A DNA stretch of 64,000 nucleotides from Aphis gossypii. Taxonomy: Eukaryota; Arthropoda; Insecta; Hemiptera; Aphididae. Numbering within the stretch: the stretch's first letter is position 1; the number at the start of each line of letters is the position of its first letter. The translations under genes were made by a program, and so were the position numbers. The notes below the pieces were generated by a model. It made no database searches, was not told the DNA's origin, and was given only the letters and a program-made list of their open reading frames with translations. This document shows, one piece after another, positions 1-12,306 of this stretch. Location of the stretch: contig NC_065533.1 in assembly GCF_020184175.1 (NCBI RefSeq), positions 6,470,695 through 6,534,694 on the forward strand. Direction: 5' to 3'.

Positions 1-1901
1 TAATCGTTGAAGACATGATAGCGGAGGAACAACTAATACTAGCCAATAAGAGACATCCCCTCTTCACTTTTTCAGGCCCCAGAGGCGAAAATCACATTGA
101 CATAACTTTTACGACAAAAGATTTATCAATGGAAATAGACGGGTGGGAGGTTATTGAAGGCGAAATAACAAGTGATCATAGATTGATTAGATATAACATA
201 GGAAGAGGTGACTCCTTAAAGAATTTTAAATGCAAATTAAGATATGCCACGGAAAAAGCAGACTGGGAAAGTTTCAACGCCGAACTGGTTTGGCAGCTTA
301 GTGCTGTCGACGATGACCTGAGACATGCAGATCTTGAAGATAGGACAGAACTTTTAATGCAGGCAATTACAAAGGCATTTAATAAAGCCATACCCAGGAG
401 AAAGATAAGATTAAAGCAACACCCTCCATGGTGGACTAAGGAATTGGATGCACAAAGAAAGAAGATGAGAGCGGCATATAGGAAAATAAATTATTATCCA
501 GAAGAACGACAATTACACAGGAACAACTACAATGCAGAAAGAAACAACTTTGTTAAACTACTGAGAAAAGAGAAACGCACCTCTTGGAGGAGATTCGCTG
601 GGGAAATCAGAGACGATAAATGGGGAAGATGTTTCAGATGGATAAAAAAGGGCTCGGCGGAGCATGATGCACCATCGGTCCTCAAGAAACCAAACGGAGA
701 ATACACGAAGACACTAAGAGAGACACTACAATACCTCCTGGACACGCACATACCTAGTGACCAGTCGGCAAACAGTACAATAGAAGAACCAAGAAGACAA
801 ATACTTAGGCATCAGAAGACGAACATGAACGAGGTCAGCGAAGCTATATGGAGGATGTCTACGAAGAAGGCACCAGGAGAAGACGGCATAGACGTCTTAA
901 TACTAAGGAAAGCGTGGCCCATTATAGGTGAATACGTTACAAATCTCATTGAACAAGGGTATTTCCCAAGATTGTGGAGATCAGCCGACGTAGTAACAAT
1001 TCTTAAGGGCAAAGATAAGAGAAGAGAAGATCCGAAATCGTTTAGACCAGTTAGCCTACTACCGGTCCTCGGTAAAGCACTGGAGCATCTAATATGAACA
1101 AGGTTCAATGATGAAATAAAAGAAAATCTAGCAGAGAACCAACATGGATTCAGAAAATTAAGATCAACGCTAACAGCTATCTTCGAAGTTAAGGAATGGG
1201 TAGCCAGCAGGAGTGAAAAATATGTATTAGGAATCTTTTTAGACATCAGTGGTGCATTCGACAATGTCGCATGGTCATCACTCATTGAGGACATGACAGC
1301 ACTTGGCGCATCAGAGGCAACGATTAACATCACAAAGAGCTACCTCATTAACAGACGGGCTGCAATTACTTCAAATCAAATTACAGTAAGCACAACACTA
1401 ACAAAAGGATGTCCACAAGGATCAGGATTTGGTCCAACACTCTGGAATATAGCAGTAAACCAGATACAAAAGAATACCACCAACGAATACACACATCGCG
1501 CATGATATAACAGTATTAGTCGCAGGAAACACTCGAAAAGAGCTGGTTGAAAGGACAGAAGAACACCTTCCCGATCTGATCACCTGGCAGATAGGTACGG
1601 ATTGAAATTTTCACTGATAAAAACAACAGGCCTAACCCTTAAAGGAGGGTTAACTCCAGGTTTTAGTTTTGCTTTTGGAGAGAATAGGATAAAAGTATCC
1701 GAGAAAATTAAGTATCTAGGTATAATCATGGATACAGACATGAAACACAAGTACCAAGTGCAGCACATTATACAGAAAGAAACAAAAGAATTCAGCAGGA
1801 TGAGAGGTATGATCGGTAGAGACTGGGGCGTGGACTATTTAGCTCTTGATCTACAAAGCGTTATACATTCCAAGGATCACATATGGAGCATCCCTGCCTA
1901 A
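1..1901 (+). pseudogene. R1-clade-like non-LTR retrotransposon, endonuclease tail and reverse transcriptase (broken, cut by window edge)
   Basis: The frame opening at 15 begins in the end of an APE-type endonuclease (SDHRLI near residue 54). It runs through a basic linker into the reverse transcriptase (APGEDGI, then SFRPVSLLPVLGKALEHL). An in-frame TGA at 1095-1097 interrupts it, but the same frame stays open to 1505 and holds RT motif A (FLDISGAFDN) and motif B (CPQGSGFGPTLWNI). Just after that the frame is lost. The catalytic YADD region is represented, in another frame near 1499, by AHD followed by ITVLVAG, so the first Asp is replaced by His. The RT thumb continues from 1602 to 1901. The motif B context is typical of the R1 clade, though clade assignment is by eye. 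The copy is dead: one stop, at least one frameshift and a lost catalytic residue. It ends at a junction with an oppositely oriented LINE. Confidence 0.85.
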
Positions 1902-2854
1902 TGGTAGCCTAATCCTGCGTCAAGGTGCGTTTTCAAACGCTGGAGCAGCAGCCTCTCCAGCAACTTTTCCGGAGTGTCCAACAGTCAGATTGGTCTAAAG
2001 CTGGAGGGGGATTCTGTAGGTTTGCCACCACCATTATACAGAAGCACTAGTCTCGCCGTTTTCCCCTGTTGCGGGAAATATAGAGCCGCTATGCAGTTAT
2101 TGTATACCTTGAGTACGGCGTGTGGACGCATCTTCACAAGCTGTTTGAGAGCCTCACTGGGCACTCCCAAAGGGCCCCCGGCCTTGCTTGCCGAAAGCCT
2201 CTTGCAGCTTTGAAGTTCCGCGATCGTGAATTGCGGTATGACCCTCTCGTAGCGAAGTGTGTCCGTATCTAGATCAAAAGCCTCGAATATATTGCATGTG
2301 GCTGCTGAGGAGGCGAGGTCCCATTTCGTTGCCGGGGCGTCGGGGAAGAGATGATCGGTGATCTCTGACTCCTTACCGAGGGAGGCTGATCGCTAGATGC
2401 TATCTCCAAACTTCTTCATCACAATTTTGTATGGCTTGCCCCACGGATCCGACTCGGCCATGTCACATAACTCTTCCTAGCTCTTGTCCTTGGCCCGTTT
2501 AATGGCCACTCTCAGCTTCTTCCTCGCTACGGCAAATTGTATCCTGGCATCCGCAGAGTCTTGAATGCTCAGGCGGCTGATAGGACAGTAGTAGCTCCTG
2601 CGGACGCTTAGAACCCGCCTCCTCGGGTCCGCAATAGCATAAGACCACCAACGGACGGGTTGTTTCTCACCGGGTCCACTGCTCCTCCGTGGCAAAGACG
2701 CTTCACAAGCCTCGAACAGGTATTTGTCCAGCTCGCGAAAGGCAGCTACTACGTGCTCTGTGGAATTGCCGTTACCAACGGCCCAAGGATGTGACTCGAC
2801 ATAATTGGCGACCTCCAACGGGTTTCTTCTTTAGACGGACCACTCTGCATGGGT

Positions 2855-2870
2855 GTTAGGTTAACCTAAC
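2855..2870. repeat. Telomere-like pentamers, inverted pair
   Basis: GTTAGGTT is followed directly by its reverse complement AACCTAAC, a 16-bp palindrome of the insect TTAGG telomere motif. It lies in the minus-strand LINE just after the endonuclease part. Confidence 0.6.
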
Positions 2871-3840
2871 CCAACCCAATGGAAGGCAGGAAGCTTGACG
2901 GCTGTGGTTACTGGGCTGGGTGTGCGTCCACCGAGAAGAAAAGGTAGCGATAGGTTTTTGAGAGAGTTCTCGTCGAGAATTTTCCACCCGGTGACTGACA
3001 CGTCCCTGGAGTAGCTGATTTTGATGACAGAGACCGCTTTTCCTCTGGTGAAAGTGGGGGATGAGCCCCTGTTCGCGAGGATTAGCCTCAGGTTCCACGC
3101 GAAATCAGAGAAGAGTAGACCTTTCGGATTATTAACGCGTGAACCCCACTCCACATTCCAAGCGTTGAAATCGCTACACACTACGACCCTGTCTCCTCCG
3201 ACTGATCTAATACTATCCGCTAGGTTGTCCAAGAATGAGAAGAATTCCGCCAGGGTCAATCCAGGTCTCCAGTAGCAGCTGTAGACTGTTATGCCGGTTA
3301 TGGGCGGCCAGGCATATCCCGTGCCCGAGCCCTTATCCGAAAAAGCGCACCTGGAACGAGAGGGGATTCTTACTGCGGCTCTCCTGTCCAAGCTAAAGGC
3401 CCATCTGTCTTCCCGTCTGCATTTGGCGAAGGGTTCGCTCAAGATGAGGACATTCGCATCTGTGTCTATGGTGGTCTGCAAGAAGTTAATCATCGTGTTG
3501 GTACTTAAGGACGGACGCGTGCTTCCTCGCTGCACACCCTCCGGAACCCGGCTTGTATGATACCTTCGGGAGACCCGCAAGCTCGCTGGCCAGGCAACGA
3601 TCTTCGGGCGCTTACAGTCTTTCATGCGGTGGTCAGTGAGGCCACACTTCCAGCACGCCCCGGTCCTGTCCAGTTCCATGCAGTTCCTGGAGTTGTGCCC
3701 AAAGCCTTGGCAACAGAAACACCTCTCCGGGGGCAGTGTCCTGGCGTGAACACGACACATCGTCCATCCCACTGCCACTCTCGTAATGAGGGATACGGCG
3801 TGCCATTATATTTTAGTCGTCGCGATCTTTTAGCCCGTGC

Positions 3841-3898
3841 TAGGTTAGGTTAGGTCTCGGGGGTTGCCAACCGCTTTAGGCTTTCAACCTAACCTAAC
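3841..3898. repeat. TTAGG repeats facing CCTAA repeats around a 30-bp core
   Basis: Three TTAGG-type units at 3841-3855 and about two and a half CCTAA units at 3886-3898 are in opposite orientation around a short core. The core has its own small hairpin (GGTTGCCAACC). The block interrupts the gag frame of the minus-strand LINE. Confidence 0.65.
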
Positions 3899-4110
3899 TT
3901 CGTCCTCGGGATAGCTGGTTTGACCCGAAGCTGACTGGTTGCCTTCTTTTCTGTGAGTCCGAGCTCTCTTTCGCAGTTTTCCCTCCGTAGATAAGTCAAG
4001 GCGCTGCTTATCCTAGTCATCCTTAGTCGATCGGAGCAAGAGACCATATATCGCCCCTGCTGAACAGCTACGATCGCTTCCACTTCAGCAATGGCACTGA
4101 GGATAGCTGT

Positions 4111-4125
4111 AACCTAACCTAACCC
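4111..4125. repeat. CCTAA telomere-like repeat
   Basis: AACCTAACCTAACCC interrupts the gag-like frame of the minus-strand LINE, between the frame ending at 4114 and the one starting at 4083. Confidence 0.6.
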
Positions 4126-4982
4126 GTCGGCGTTGTCTGACGTTTGGGACTCCAGGTCCTTTGTGTTCCTCTCGGTTTGCGCTGAAGCCTCCTTGTAGAC
4201 GACTATGGGAGCCTGTTCGCCCTTCGGAACACGTAGAGTAAGAGTCTTGAACGCCTTGATCACGCTCTCTCGACTATCCTTGAGGCCCGCGACTACACTC
4301 AACAAATCCTCAATGGCGGACTTAAGGTCCGGGCTTCTCGTCTTAGCCGACCTCACATCCAAAGACGTCGCCTTCTGTAGTAGTAGCTTATAACCACCGT
4401 TCTGTATGGCGATGCACTTACGGAGATGGGTTACAGTACTCTGAAGTAAATCTCTTTCCGAGCGAGCGAACATATCCTTATTATTGCCTACGACGGGTCC
4501 GTTTGCAGTCTCCGACTCAGATTTCCGTCCGAGGGTAGTGTCCTACTTCGCAACACTACCAGCAGTCGCAGTACCAGCACCATTAAAGCCTGCCTCAAGT
4601 CTTCCATATTTGTTGGGTAGCTCGTTGGAAGCGATGACGACTCCCGAGATGTGCCCACACTCCCTGCCACCGGCACCTGGGAGTTCGAATTCCCTGGTTC
4701 AGTATCGGTATTATCTGTATTTGTGTACATCATAAGGTTGAAGTGTGGCTTAGCCTCCACCGGTGACGCCAGCCTAATGTCACCCGTTTTGCTTTCCGGT
4801 TGTCTATCCTTATCCACGGGGGCATCGGGGGTCGATCGCTCCCCCAATGGTGCATTTGTCCACGACCGCTTATTCGTCCAACCCGGAGGTATGGCTTATT
4901 TCGCGGCTACCCTGCATATCTACAGGACGTTCTCCTATACACAATCTGGGGACGCGCCCGATGGCATGTGCATGCACACGGA

Positions 4983-4999
4983 AACCTAACCTAACCTAA
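4983..4999. repeat. CCTAA telomere-like repeat at the LINE 5' border
   Basis: Three CCTAA units lie upstream of the first gag frame of the minus-strand LINE. They separate it from the LTR-element remnant to the right. Confidence 0.65.
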
Positions 5000-5139
5000 G
5001 GATACCGGTCGTCAATCACACATACATACCTGAATGTAATGGGAGATGCGACCTCTTTAACACACAACAACAATTTAAGAAATTCGGACTCAGAAATATC
5101 AAGTTGAACAGGAATAGACAAATTATATTATAAGGGAGG

Positions 5140-5573
5140 TGTAGTAAACTGACGTTTTTAGTATAAAAACGTAGTTCTAAAGTCCAGTGGCCTAGAACTA
5201 TATCACGCCACCGAGTCGGACCACTGATGCCGTTTCCTGATTGGATTAAACACATCACGCCACTTCATAGACGTAGATCGTCCTATTCTCCATCATGGCA
5301 TGTTCCATATAAATATGAGTCCTCATCATAGATTTAATTAGAGTTAGTTAAGAGTCAGTTAGACTTAGTCAGTGTTGTCACTTGCTCTCCGGTAGTTAAG
5401 TACTTGTGCTTACGCTAACGAAAGCCTTTTCATTTATTGTTTTAACAAGTTAATAAACGTATCAATTATCTTATTAATCTATTGTTTAACTTATATACCT
5501 CATCTCTCCAACCTACGACGGAACGTGCATTTGTCGTAAAAGAAGCGTGCAGCAACCATCACTGGTTACTACA
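5140..5573 (+). mobile_element. 3' LTR of a truncated LTR retrotransposon
   Basis: The segment starts TGTAGTAA and ends TTACTACA, a perfect 8-bp terminal inverted repeat of the TG..CA kind. It is preceded by a polypurine tract (AAGGGAGG, 5132-5139), as expected for a 3' LTR read on the plus strand. Inside are a TATA-like CATATAAATA near 5305 and an AATAAA signal near 5451, in promoter then polyadenylation order. Only about 140 bp of internal DNA remain upstream before the LINE, so the body of the element is missing. No second LTR was seen, and superfamily cannot be assigned. Confidence 0.72.
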
Positions 5574-8485
5574 GAGGGAACACTGGAAACCTTGAAGTCG
5601 ATTTGGTCTGATGCGATGAACATAAGGTACAAACAATATTTCAAATTATTCAATATTTTAAATTAACTTATTCTAATTCAAATTAAGGCATGACTTCTCA
5701 CACATCTGTTTAGGGTTCCGGTGGACTTATGTGACGTGTTCGTATCTCGGTCTGGCACTAGTCGTATCGTTTGATGGCGCCACACATACATCCACAGGAT
5801 CTGGTGAACTTATTCAGTAACAAAAATTAAGCTCACCGGTTTCGATCTCGAGAAAACGCAAGGCGATAACAAGGGCCTAACAATAATAAATACTCACGAA
5901 AAAGAGTGTACTAGTAACAATATATAGTATTTAACCAGAGTTAGTTTGTTCCGCAATGGCAAAGCGAAAAAAAATTCACAAGTGACAAAATATAGATATA
6001 AAAACAGTATTTGTGTGTATACAACTGTACAACGAGCAAAACAAAATAAAAATAAGGTAAAAAAAAGATAAAATGCAAAATGATAATACTACAGATATGA
6101 TAATAAATATCTGATATTAATTACAAATGACCAAAAACAATGGAATATAATATGCTACGACACAATAATAATAATTATAAGTATGATAATAAAAATTGGG
6201 AAATTGGGGATAAAGGAACAACTGAAAATAAGAAACATGGCAGTCGTCATGGTCATCAGCATATCGCAAACGTTAATAATTAAAATATTTAGACCACGAG
6301 ACATTTTCGCTACGTACAGATAATACCTTTAACTTGAAGTTTGGTAATGTTTGTTTTTTTGTTTCTAATATAACAATCAAACGTTACAAAATTGATACAG
6401 TGGAACGAAAAATTGTTAAATTCCAATCGTGTCTGAGAAAGAAAATCAGTATTATAAAGTATGTGACATTGAGGAACAAATGTATTGATTTGCAATAACA
6501 TAATATACTGATTATAATATAGGTAACAGTAAATATATTATCAATGCAATTTAATATACTGCATTCACGTTGACCCGGCTGACCTTCTTTTGCATATGGC
6601 ATCTTTCTGGCATCTTTCTTACCATTCTAATTATTTTTAAGTAAGGGGAACTTTTATGTGTGAATTGCGCACTGCTGACACCGTGAATCGAGTTTTACTG
6701 AGAGTAATCAAGCCATGTCTCTGCAATCCGGTACATCCAGTTATTTGGCTCCGTTTTGTTTTTATTTTTTCATCATTATAATAACCATAAAAATATTATC
6801 GTAAACAATAAAACCAACTGAATAAGTTCTAACTAACGGATTGATTCATTAGATTCAGTTAATATGAAAGTGTTGGGAGAGTGTTTTGTGTATAATTTAT
6901 AGTCGTCAACCTAGCTACAATGTATTTTAACTTTAGAGTATATCGTGCAACATTATAATACAAGTAAAAAGCAACAAAAATGTTTTAGTTTTGTTTAAAA
7001 TCAATAAAAATTTGAAAAGTATTAGCAAAATATTAAAAACAAGTGAGTTTCTCGAAGTTGATTGTTCCTTATGTACCTGAGTTTTTGCAAGAACTTTATG
7101 TAAATAGAATTAAATATTTTATGGTAAAATTTTATAGAAGAAATAATTGTTTTCATAAAATTCATACAGTATATGATTTTCTGACTATTAAGAGCTGACT
7201 GGATAAATTAAAAATCATTTTGTATTTACAACCAATAAACTATACATAACAGTTCAGCTTTTGTATTTTTCTTCACTATGGAGGACACCTGGCGTTTAAC
7301 ATTATTCAGCGATTTTAATTGCACACTTTGGTCCAATACTACTAGAGCTGTTCAGTGAATTACTCTGCACTTTATACATTTAACCATCCCATAAAAATTT
7401 AAGATAGAGCAAATTCCCAAATCAAATGACAGTTTTTTTACAATATGATGTACAGTGCTACTATGATTGAAAAATATAGTTTTTTACGGCACATTTTTAG
7501 ACATATTTTATTATTATATTTTTTTTTATAGAAAAACGAATATTATCCTGGACAGGTAAATTATTTTATACAATAACTTTCAGCACCACTTGTACCCTTA
7601 AATTTATTGATACCAGATACACTGTATGTAGTCATGAAAATAGTTTCAGTATATATCTTTATTTTGTTAGGTATATAGAATATTTATTTTTGCGGAAATT
7701 AGATGTGTTTTTTTTTATTTTGGTAAATTATTTAGTTCGTAACCTAACCTAACCTAACCATTATTATTTGTGTTGACTAATTTCATGCATTTATTCTATT
7801 GAAAATACTCGATAGTACATTAAATGTTTTTAAAATAACAACCATAATCGTATATTTTAAATAGATTAATGAATATTAATTATTACCTTATGTATTCGAA
7901 AATAAGACGCTTATAGTTTGTAGCTATCGGTTGCGATCACACTCTGTCTATAAACTCCACTCCACTCGTACAGAACATTCATCAATAAGATTCGTGTCAT
8001 TGATTTAAGTATATTAGTATACACAAACTCAAAGTTATACTATTAAAGTATAATTTATTGTACTAAAATAAATAATCCAAAAAATGAATTTTTGTTTAGT
8101 TTCACAAATAACACATTATGTAGTATATTTTTTATATACATATATATATATATATATATATTATTTTTTGTTTGTTTAGAATACAAAACTGAGTACTTCC
8201 AATATCATTTAAAAAGAATGATAGAAGAAAAACCAAGTATACTTACATAATCTAAAGAACACTAATTAATAATAATATTTTTTTTAGAAATAAGTTAAAT
8301 TATAAAATAACGATAATGTGTGAATTGATGTCAAACCTTAAATTATCTAATTTATTGAGAAAATGAGAATAGGCTCTCAACGGTTAGCTACTGTAACTTT
8401 AAACACCATAAAAAGAGATCAATAACTCTGTATTAGGTTCTGAGTGTGTCTCATCATTGAATTAATATAATAGGTATAATAATAA
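5574..8485. other. AT-rich DNA without a recognisable gene
   Basis: No convincing coding region was found on either strand. The stretch contains a CCTAA telomere-like run at 7741-7759 and a TA microsatellite near 8135-8162. Short ORFs here look like chance ORFs in AT-rich DNA. Confidence 0.6.
7741..7759. repeat. Isolated CCTAA telomere-like repeat
   Basis: AACCTAACCTAACCTAACC, nearly four pentamers, lies in otherwise AT-rich DNA. Confidence 0.65.
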
Positions 8486-8645
8486 TCTATATATTATATA
8501 TAGGAGACCGCGCCTATTCACTCATCTACACCCAGACCAAACCACTGGGTTTAGAGACTTGACATTTTTTACAGAGATTCCTAAAGCAATGTAAAGGAGC
8601 ACTAAGAAAGGACTTTTCAAAGTTTGACTTTTAAGGAGATAAACC
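8486..8645 (+). mobile_element. Helitron-like 5' fragment
   Basis: It begins TCTATATATTATATATAGGAGACC and resembles the first 150 bp of the 52914-53425 element: GGAGACC, CCCAGAC, CACTGGGT, TAGAGACTTGA and TAAGCAATGTA-like blocks occur in the same order. The 3' part is absent. A 5' TC after an A fits a Helitron terminus, but the assignment rests on comparison with the other copy in this window. Confidence 0.5.
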
Positions 8646-9808
8646 TTAATAAATAATCAGTAATTTATTTTATTGTACACTAAATCTTATTCTACTATTA
8701 TGCTATAGTGTACGCATTTACAGTTGTAGACTACAAGGAAAAGTATTTAAAAAAATATTTAATTATAAACAATTGATACATTTAAAAATTAATAAAATTC
8801 TTTAAATTATAATAAATTAAAAAAAAATAAATCAATATTTTTGAATTACCAATCTATATCTAAATCATAATTTATTGTAACTACTTCCAAAACTATATAC
8901 TGTTGTATTAGGATTTAATGAATTTTAATAATTGAGCAATAATAAAAAAATAGAATTTAAATAGGTTAAGATAACAATTATGAAATATAGTGTTGTTAAA
9001 CTTTTATATTTTAGTTAGCATAGTAATCAAAACATAGTAGTAAGAAATGTAAATAAAATTAGTTATAAATTAGGTTAAAATAATAATTACGTAGGTAAGT
9101 TAAGGTGTAAATTAGTATAATACAACCGATAATTACTCAATTGTAAATTTAGTATAGGTATAAGAGATATGGTTAAGGCAGAAAAGGGGTCAGTGGTAGT
9201 GATCGTGTGACTCGATCACCATCGGACGTCGCATTAAATAAAGTATTTCACATCATTTTTGGTTGTACTTTATTTTGGTATACGTCCGAGTAATCGGAGT
9301 ATATGACAATACTTAAGATCTTAAAAAGAATGTGAAATCCTATAATATCTTAGCAGCAGTAATACTATATTGTATAAAGTAACAGTATCATTATAAACAA
9401 CATACAACACATACGAGATTAAATATACAAACTTGTAGTTATCTGCCTAAAAAGCACGATTTGATTTGACGAGAGTAATTTTCGTTAATAAACCACCATT
9501 TTTTACTTCACTATGAATTTTAAGTAGTTTTTTTTGTTTTAGTTTTTAGTTATTTATTACTTTATTAATAGAACATGCGGCAATACCAAATAATTTTATT
9601 TAACCAATTCTTACGTAGGCACATAAAGCTATATGTTTATACATTTTAGATTTATTTATATCTATTCAACATTTTATAATTAATAAAAAAATAAAAGTAA
9701 TATAGATATGTATTTGTGGTTTCAGTAACGTCAAAATTTCTTGTTAGTCCTTGGTGCAAAAACTTTTTTAAAAAAAAATACAAAAACAAAAAAGATCTAA
9801 ACATCAAC
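8646..9808. other. AT-rich DNA, no gene seen
   Basis: No coding region supported. A GC-richer patch at about 9185-9310 (ATCGTGTGACTCGATCAC, then GCATTAAATAAAGTA with a polyadenylation signal) resembles the end of a repeat or transcript but could not be assigned. Confidence 0.5.
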
Positions 9809-10009
9809 ATGATTAAAGTACCTGAAGATAGCAAACTCACTATTAAAGATATCGAAATCACAGATGAAGATAGCGAACTCACTATTAAAGATAACAAAAT
9901 CACCGATGAAGATAGCGAGACTATTGAAACTGATCCAAAAAAAAAGATGAATTTTATTACATCTAAATTGCAGCTATTAAAAAATTTAATGAATAATTAT
10001 TTAATTTAA
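9809..10009 (+). CDS. Small acidic repeat ORF, possible gene fragment
   Basis: From the ATG at 9809 the frame encodes about 66 residues. A 45-base unit is tandemly repeated just over twice, giving a 15-residue acidic repeat of the form LTIKDxxITDEDSE, followed by a basic patch (PKKK). The open frame continues upstream to about 9716, and a TTTCAG splice-acceptor-like site lies at 9719-9724, so this could be a last exon. No family recognised. A frame kept open through a diverged repeat mildly favours real coding, but a chance ORF remains possible. Confidence 0.35.
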   Translation: MIKVPEDSKLTIKDIEITDEDSELTIKDNKITDEDSETIETDPKKKMNFITSKLQLLKNLMNNYLI

Positions 10010-11439
10010 TTTAAGTGCTTGTCATTTATTAATTATGTATCTAATAATTGTTATTTTGTGTGTGTGTGTGGGAGGGTCAGTGGGTATATAAAATATATGG
10101 TTGTCATAAAATCGATGATTACAAATTTAAAGTAAATTGTATTAAAATTTTATTAAATATAGACATTAATCGAAATAAAATACTGGTTTTGTTGTTTAAT
10201 AAGTTATAAATAAGTTACCTATAAAAAGTTGCATTTCTGCAATGAATGTATTATGTTTCAAGTTGAGTTCTCATTGAAAACTGCTGTTCCTACTGATAAT
10301 CATCCTGCTTTGAACATTAAGTTATCTTATTATTAAAGTAGGTACCTCTTTTTATGTTCATGGCCAACCTATTTATAATCTATATATATAAAAATGCACT
10401 CAGAGAAAAGTGTAGTAGGATTAATGAAAAACGACTGTAAATTTAAAGAAAAAAGGTGATGATTTCGAGCCTATGAAATTTCATCATAAAAATGAATCAA
10501 TGTACAGATTTAATTCAATGAAATCTTATGTTTTCAATAATAACACATTTATCATTATTGCAATACATATATTATTTGTAATAAGAAAATAATACTTTTG
10601 AAAGGGAGAAAATCAAATCATTAAATCGAAAATAAGATAGGTACATTAAATTAATTGTTCAACTATTATTATTTTAAAAACATTTTTACTTATAATAAAG
10701 ACCCACCATTTTTAAAACTAGGAAAATCTTATAATTAAGTTAAAACTATTTTATTTCAACTAATTATTCAATTTTAATTATTTTAATAGCACTTTTACTT
10801 AAAACAAAAATATATGGTCTTTAAAAATAAGGAAATTAAATCATAAAATTAAAAAGTATTGCTTTGTAATCAATGATATTTTTATTATTAAAATGAAGCG
10901 CATTTATTTTATTTTCAAATGTTTAGCATTGAATGTTTTGTTATATAAATATTATATATGTATATTAATTTAAACAACACAAAAAATTCTTAAAAATAAC
11001 TATAATAAAGTATAAAGATATTAAAACTTTAAAAATCGTTTATTTTACAAATTCTTACTAAAAATGTACAATTTTTATAAATAACAATATTTCATATTTT
11101 TAATTACTAGCTTATTATTATAAATAATAAATAATTATACAAATATATGAAATTATATAATATAAAATTAAGTAATTTTTTAAATAGGTAAATAATAATC
11201 TTATAAGAAATAATGTTTTAACCTAATTACATGATCATTCGTATACATGGGTATACCTTGTAACAATAAATGATGAACACAGTCTTTCTTGAACTATTGT
11301 TCATAAAATTGTTATTCTCTTTATTATATTCAAGTTTATTAAACAATACATTATTTTCTTTTTATTGAATTATATCATAAAAATATGATTTGACATATAA
11401 AAAAAAACGTGTAACAAGGATGAAGTTTAATGTTTGGTA
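10010..11439. other. AT-rich DNA, no gene seen
   Basis: Contains a GT microsatellite near 10056-10070 and long A/T stretches. No domain or splice structure was recognised. Confidence 0.55.
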
Positions 11440-12306
11440 TTTTTTACTGAGTTGACTCACAATACAGCAGTAAGCGTGGTGGACTGGCGAATTCTGCTGT
11501 GGTTGGATAGCTCTCTTATATGTGTTCGGCGGTCTATCGCACTGACGGCGGCTGTGGCGGTCTCGAGGCGTATCGGCGAGTATCGTACTGCGGGCGGTGG
11601 ACGGCGGCTGTAGCGGTCTCGCGGCGTATCGGCGAGTATCGTACTGCGGCTTACTCGTCTGTTTTAGTTTGAACCAAAATAGTTTGGTTTCTAAAACAGA
11701 GGAGTGAGTAAAAAGAACGGAACACAAACGGCGGTCGAAGGTGGCGAATTGTGAACGGCGGTATTCACTTTACCGGGACTAGTCACCTGTCTGAACCATT
11801 CGTGGATGGCTCCAGGTAGACCGTTTGTCGCCGGTAGAGTGAATCGGAACGAAAACTATGTTGTTTTTCGGTGGTGTATGAGGTATATTTGCAGGCTGTG
11901 CTGGCATCCTCCGAGTTGCAGTATGCGTCGATGACGCTTGCGGTTTTCTGAGGTATCTGATGGTACAGTTCTCGCAGAGCACGCTGTAATTATGATAGCA
12001 CATAATTAAGGTGATGCTGAATGTACCTGTACCATCAGATTACCGGTAAACGGTAATTTCAACTGGTTAATTCCGCGGGTACGATGCGAGCCAAAGTGTG
12101 GCGCGGCGTTCACGCTATCTAGTGTGACCGTTTGGCACATATTGTTGGGCACCGCACAGAAATTAGTACCCGTATGGTCGACTAGCGGCGTGTCGGTGCG
12201 TGGTGGCAGCGCCCGTAAATCGGATTGATTATTATTTCGTACACCGTACGAGCTGGTTACCTAATTATGCGCGCTATTGTGCGGATAATAAAATGGTCTC
12301 GTTACA
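11440..12306. repeat. GC-rich dispersed repeat, copy 1
   Basis: This GC-rich block in AT-rich surroundings matches 48825-49560 in reverse complement: the CATCAGATTACC-like segment, the GTTCACGCTATCTAGTGTG segment and the ATAAAATGGTCTCGTTAC end are all shared. It holds an internal tandem duplication of about 58 bp (GGCGGCTGT..GTCTCG..GGCGTATCGGCGAG, at about 11546-11590 and 11604-11648). It also holds a hairpin near 11660-11700 with stem CTGTTTTAG/CTAAAACAG. No protein was recognised. It may be the non-coding terminal part of an unidentified transposon. Confidence 0.65.

Larger units (their letters stand above)
1903..4982 (-). pseudogene. Second R1-clade-like LINE: gag with CCHC knuckles, endonuclease, start of RT (broken)
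   Basis: Read leftwards from about 4850, the gag-like part spans 4847-4488, 4473-4114 and 4083-3889 in shifted frames. It then reaches two CX2CX4HX4C knuckles (CFCCQGFGHNSRNC and CWKCGLTDHRMKDC) near 3720-3640. An APE endonuclease follows in 3480-2950 (SDFNAWNVEWGSR). A linker lies at 2818-2477, and the N-terminal RT segment near 2060-1910 has SPSSFRPI and LERLLLQRL. The copy stops in the fingers of the RT, where it meets the plus-strand LINE near 1900. Several frames change along its length. Four short TTAGG/CCTAA stretches lie within or at the edge of the coding region. Domain order and knuckle spacing fit the R1 clade, which includes telomere-targeting families; that link is inference. Confidence 0.8.

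Noticed and set aside
3021..3853. Plus-strand ORFs opposite the second LINE
   Set aside because: They are antisense frames of the minus-strand gag/endonuclease coding region.
8130..8165. TA-rich run as a possible promoter
   Set aside because: A simple TA microsatellite with no downstream gene.
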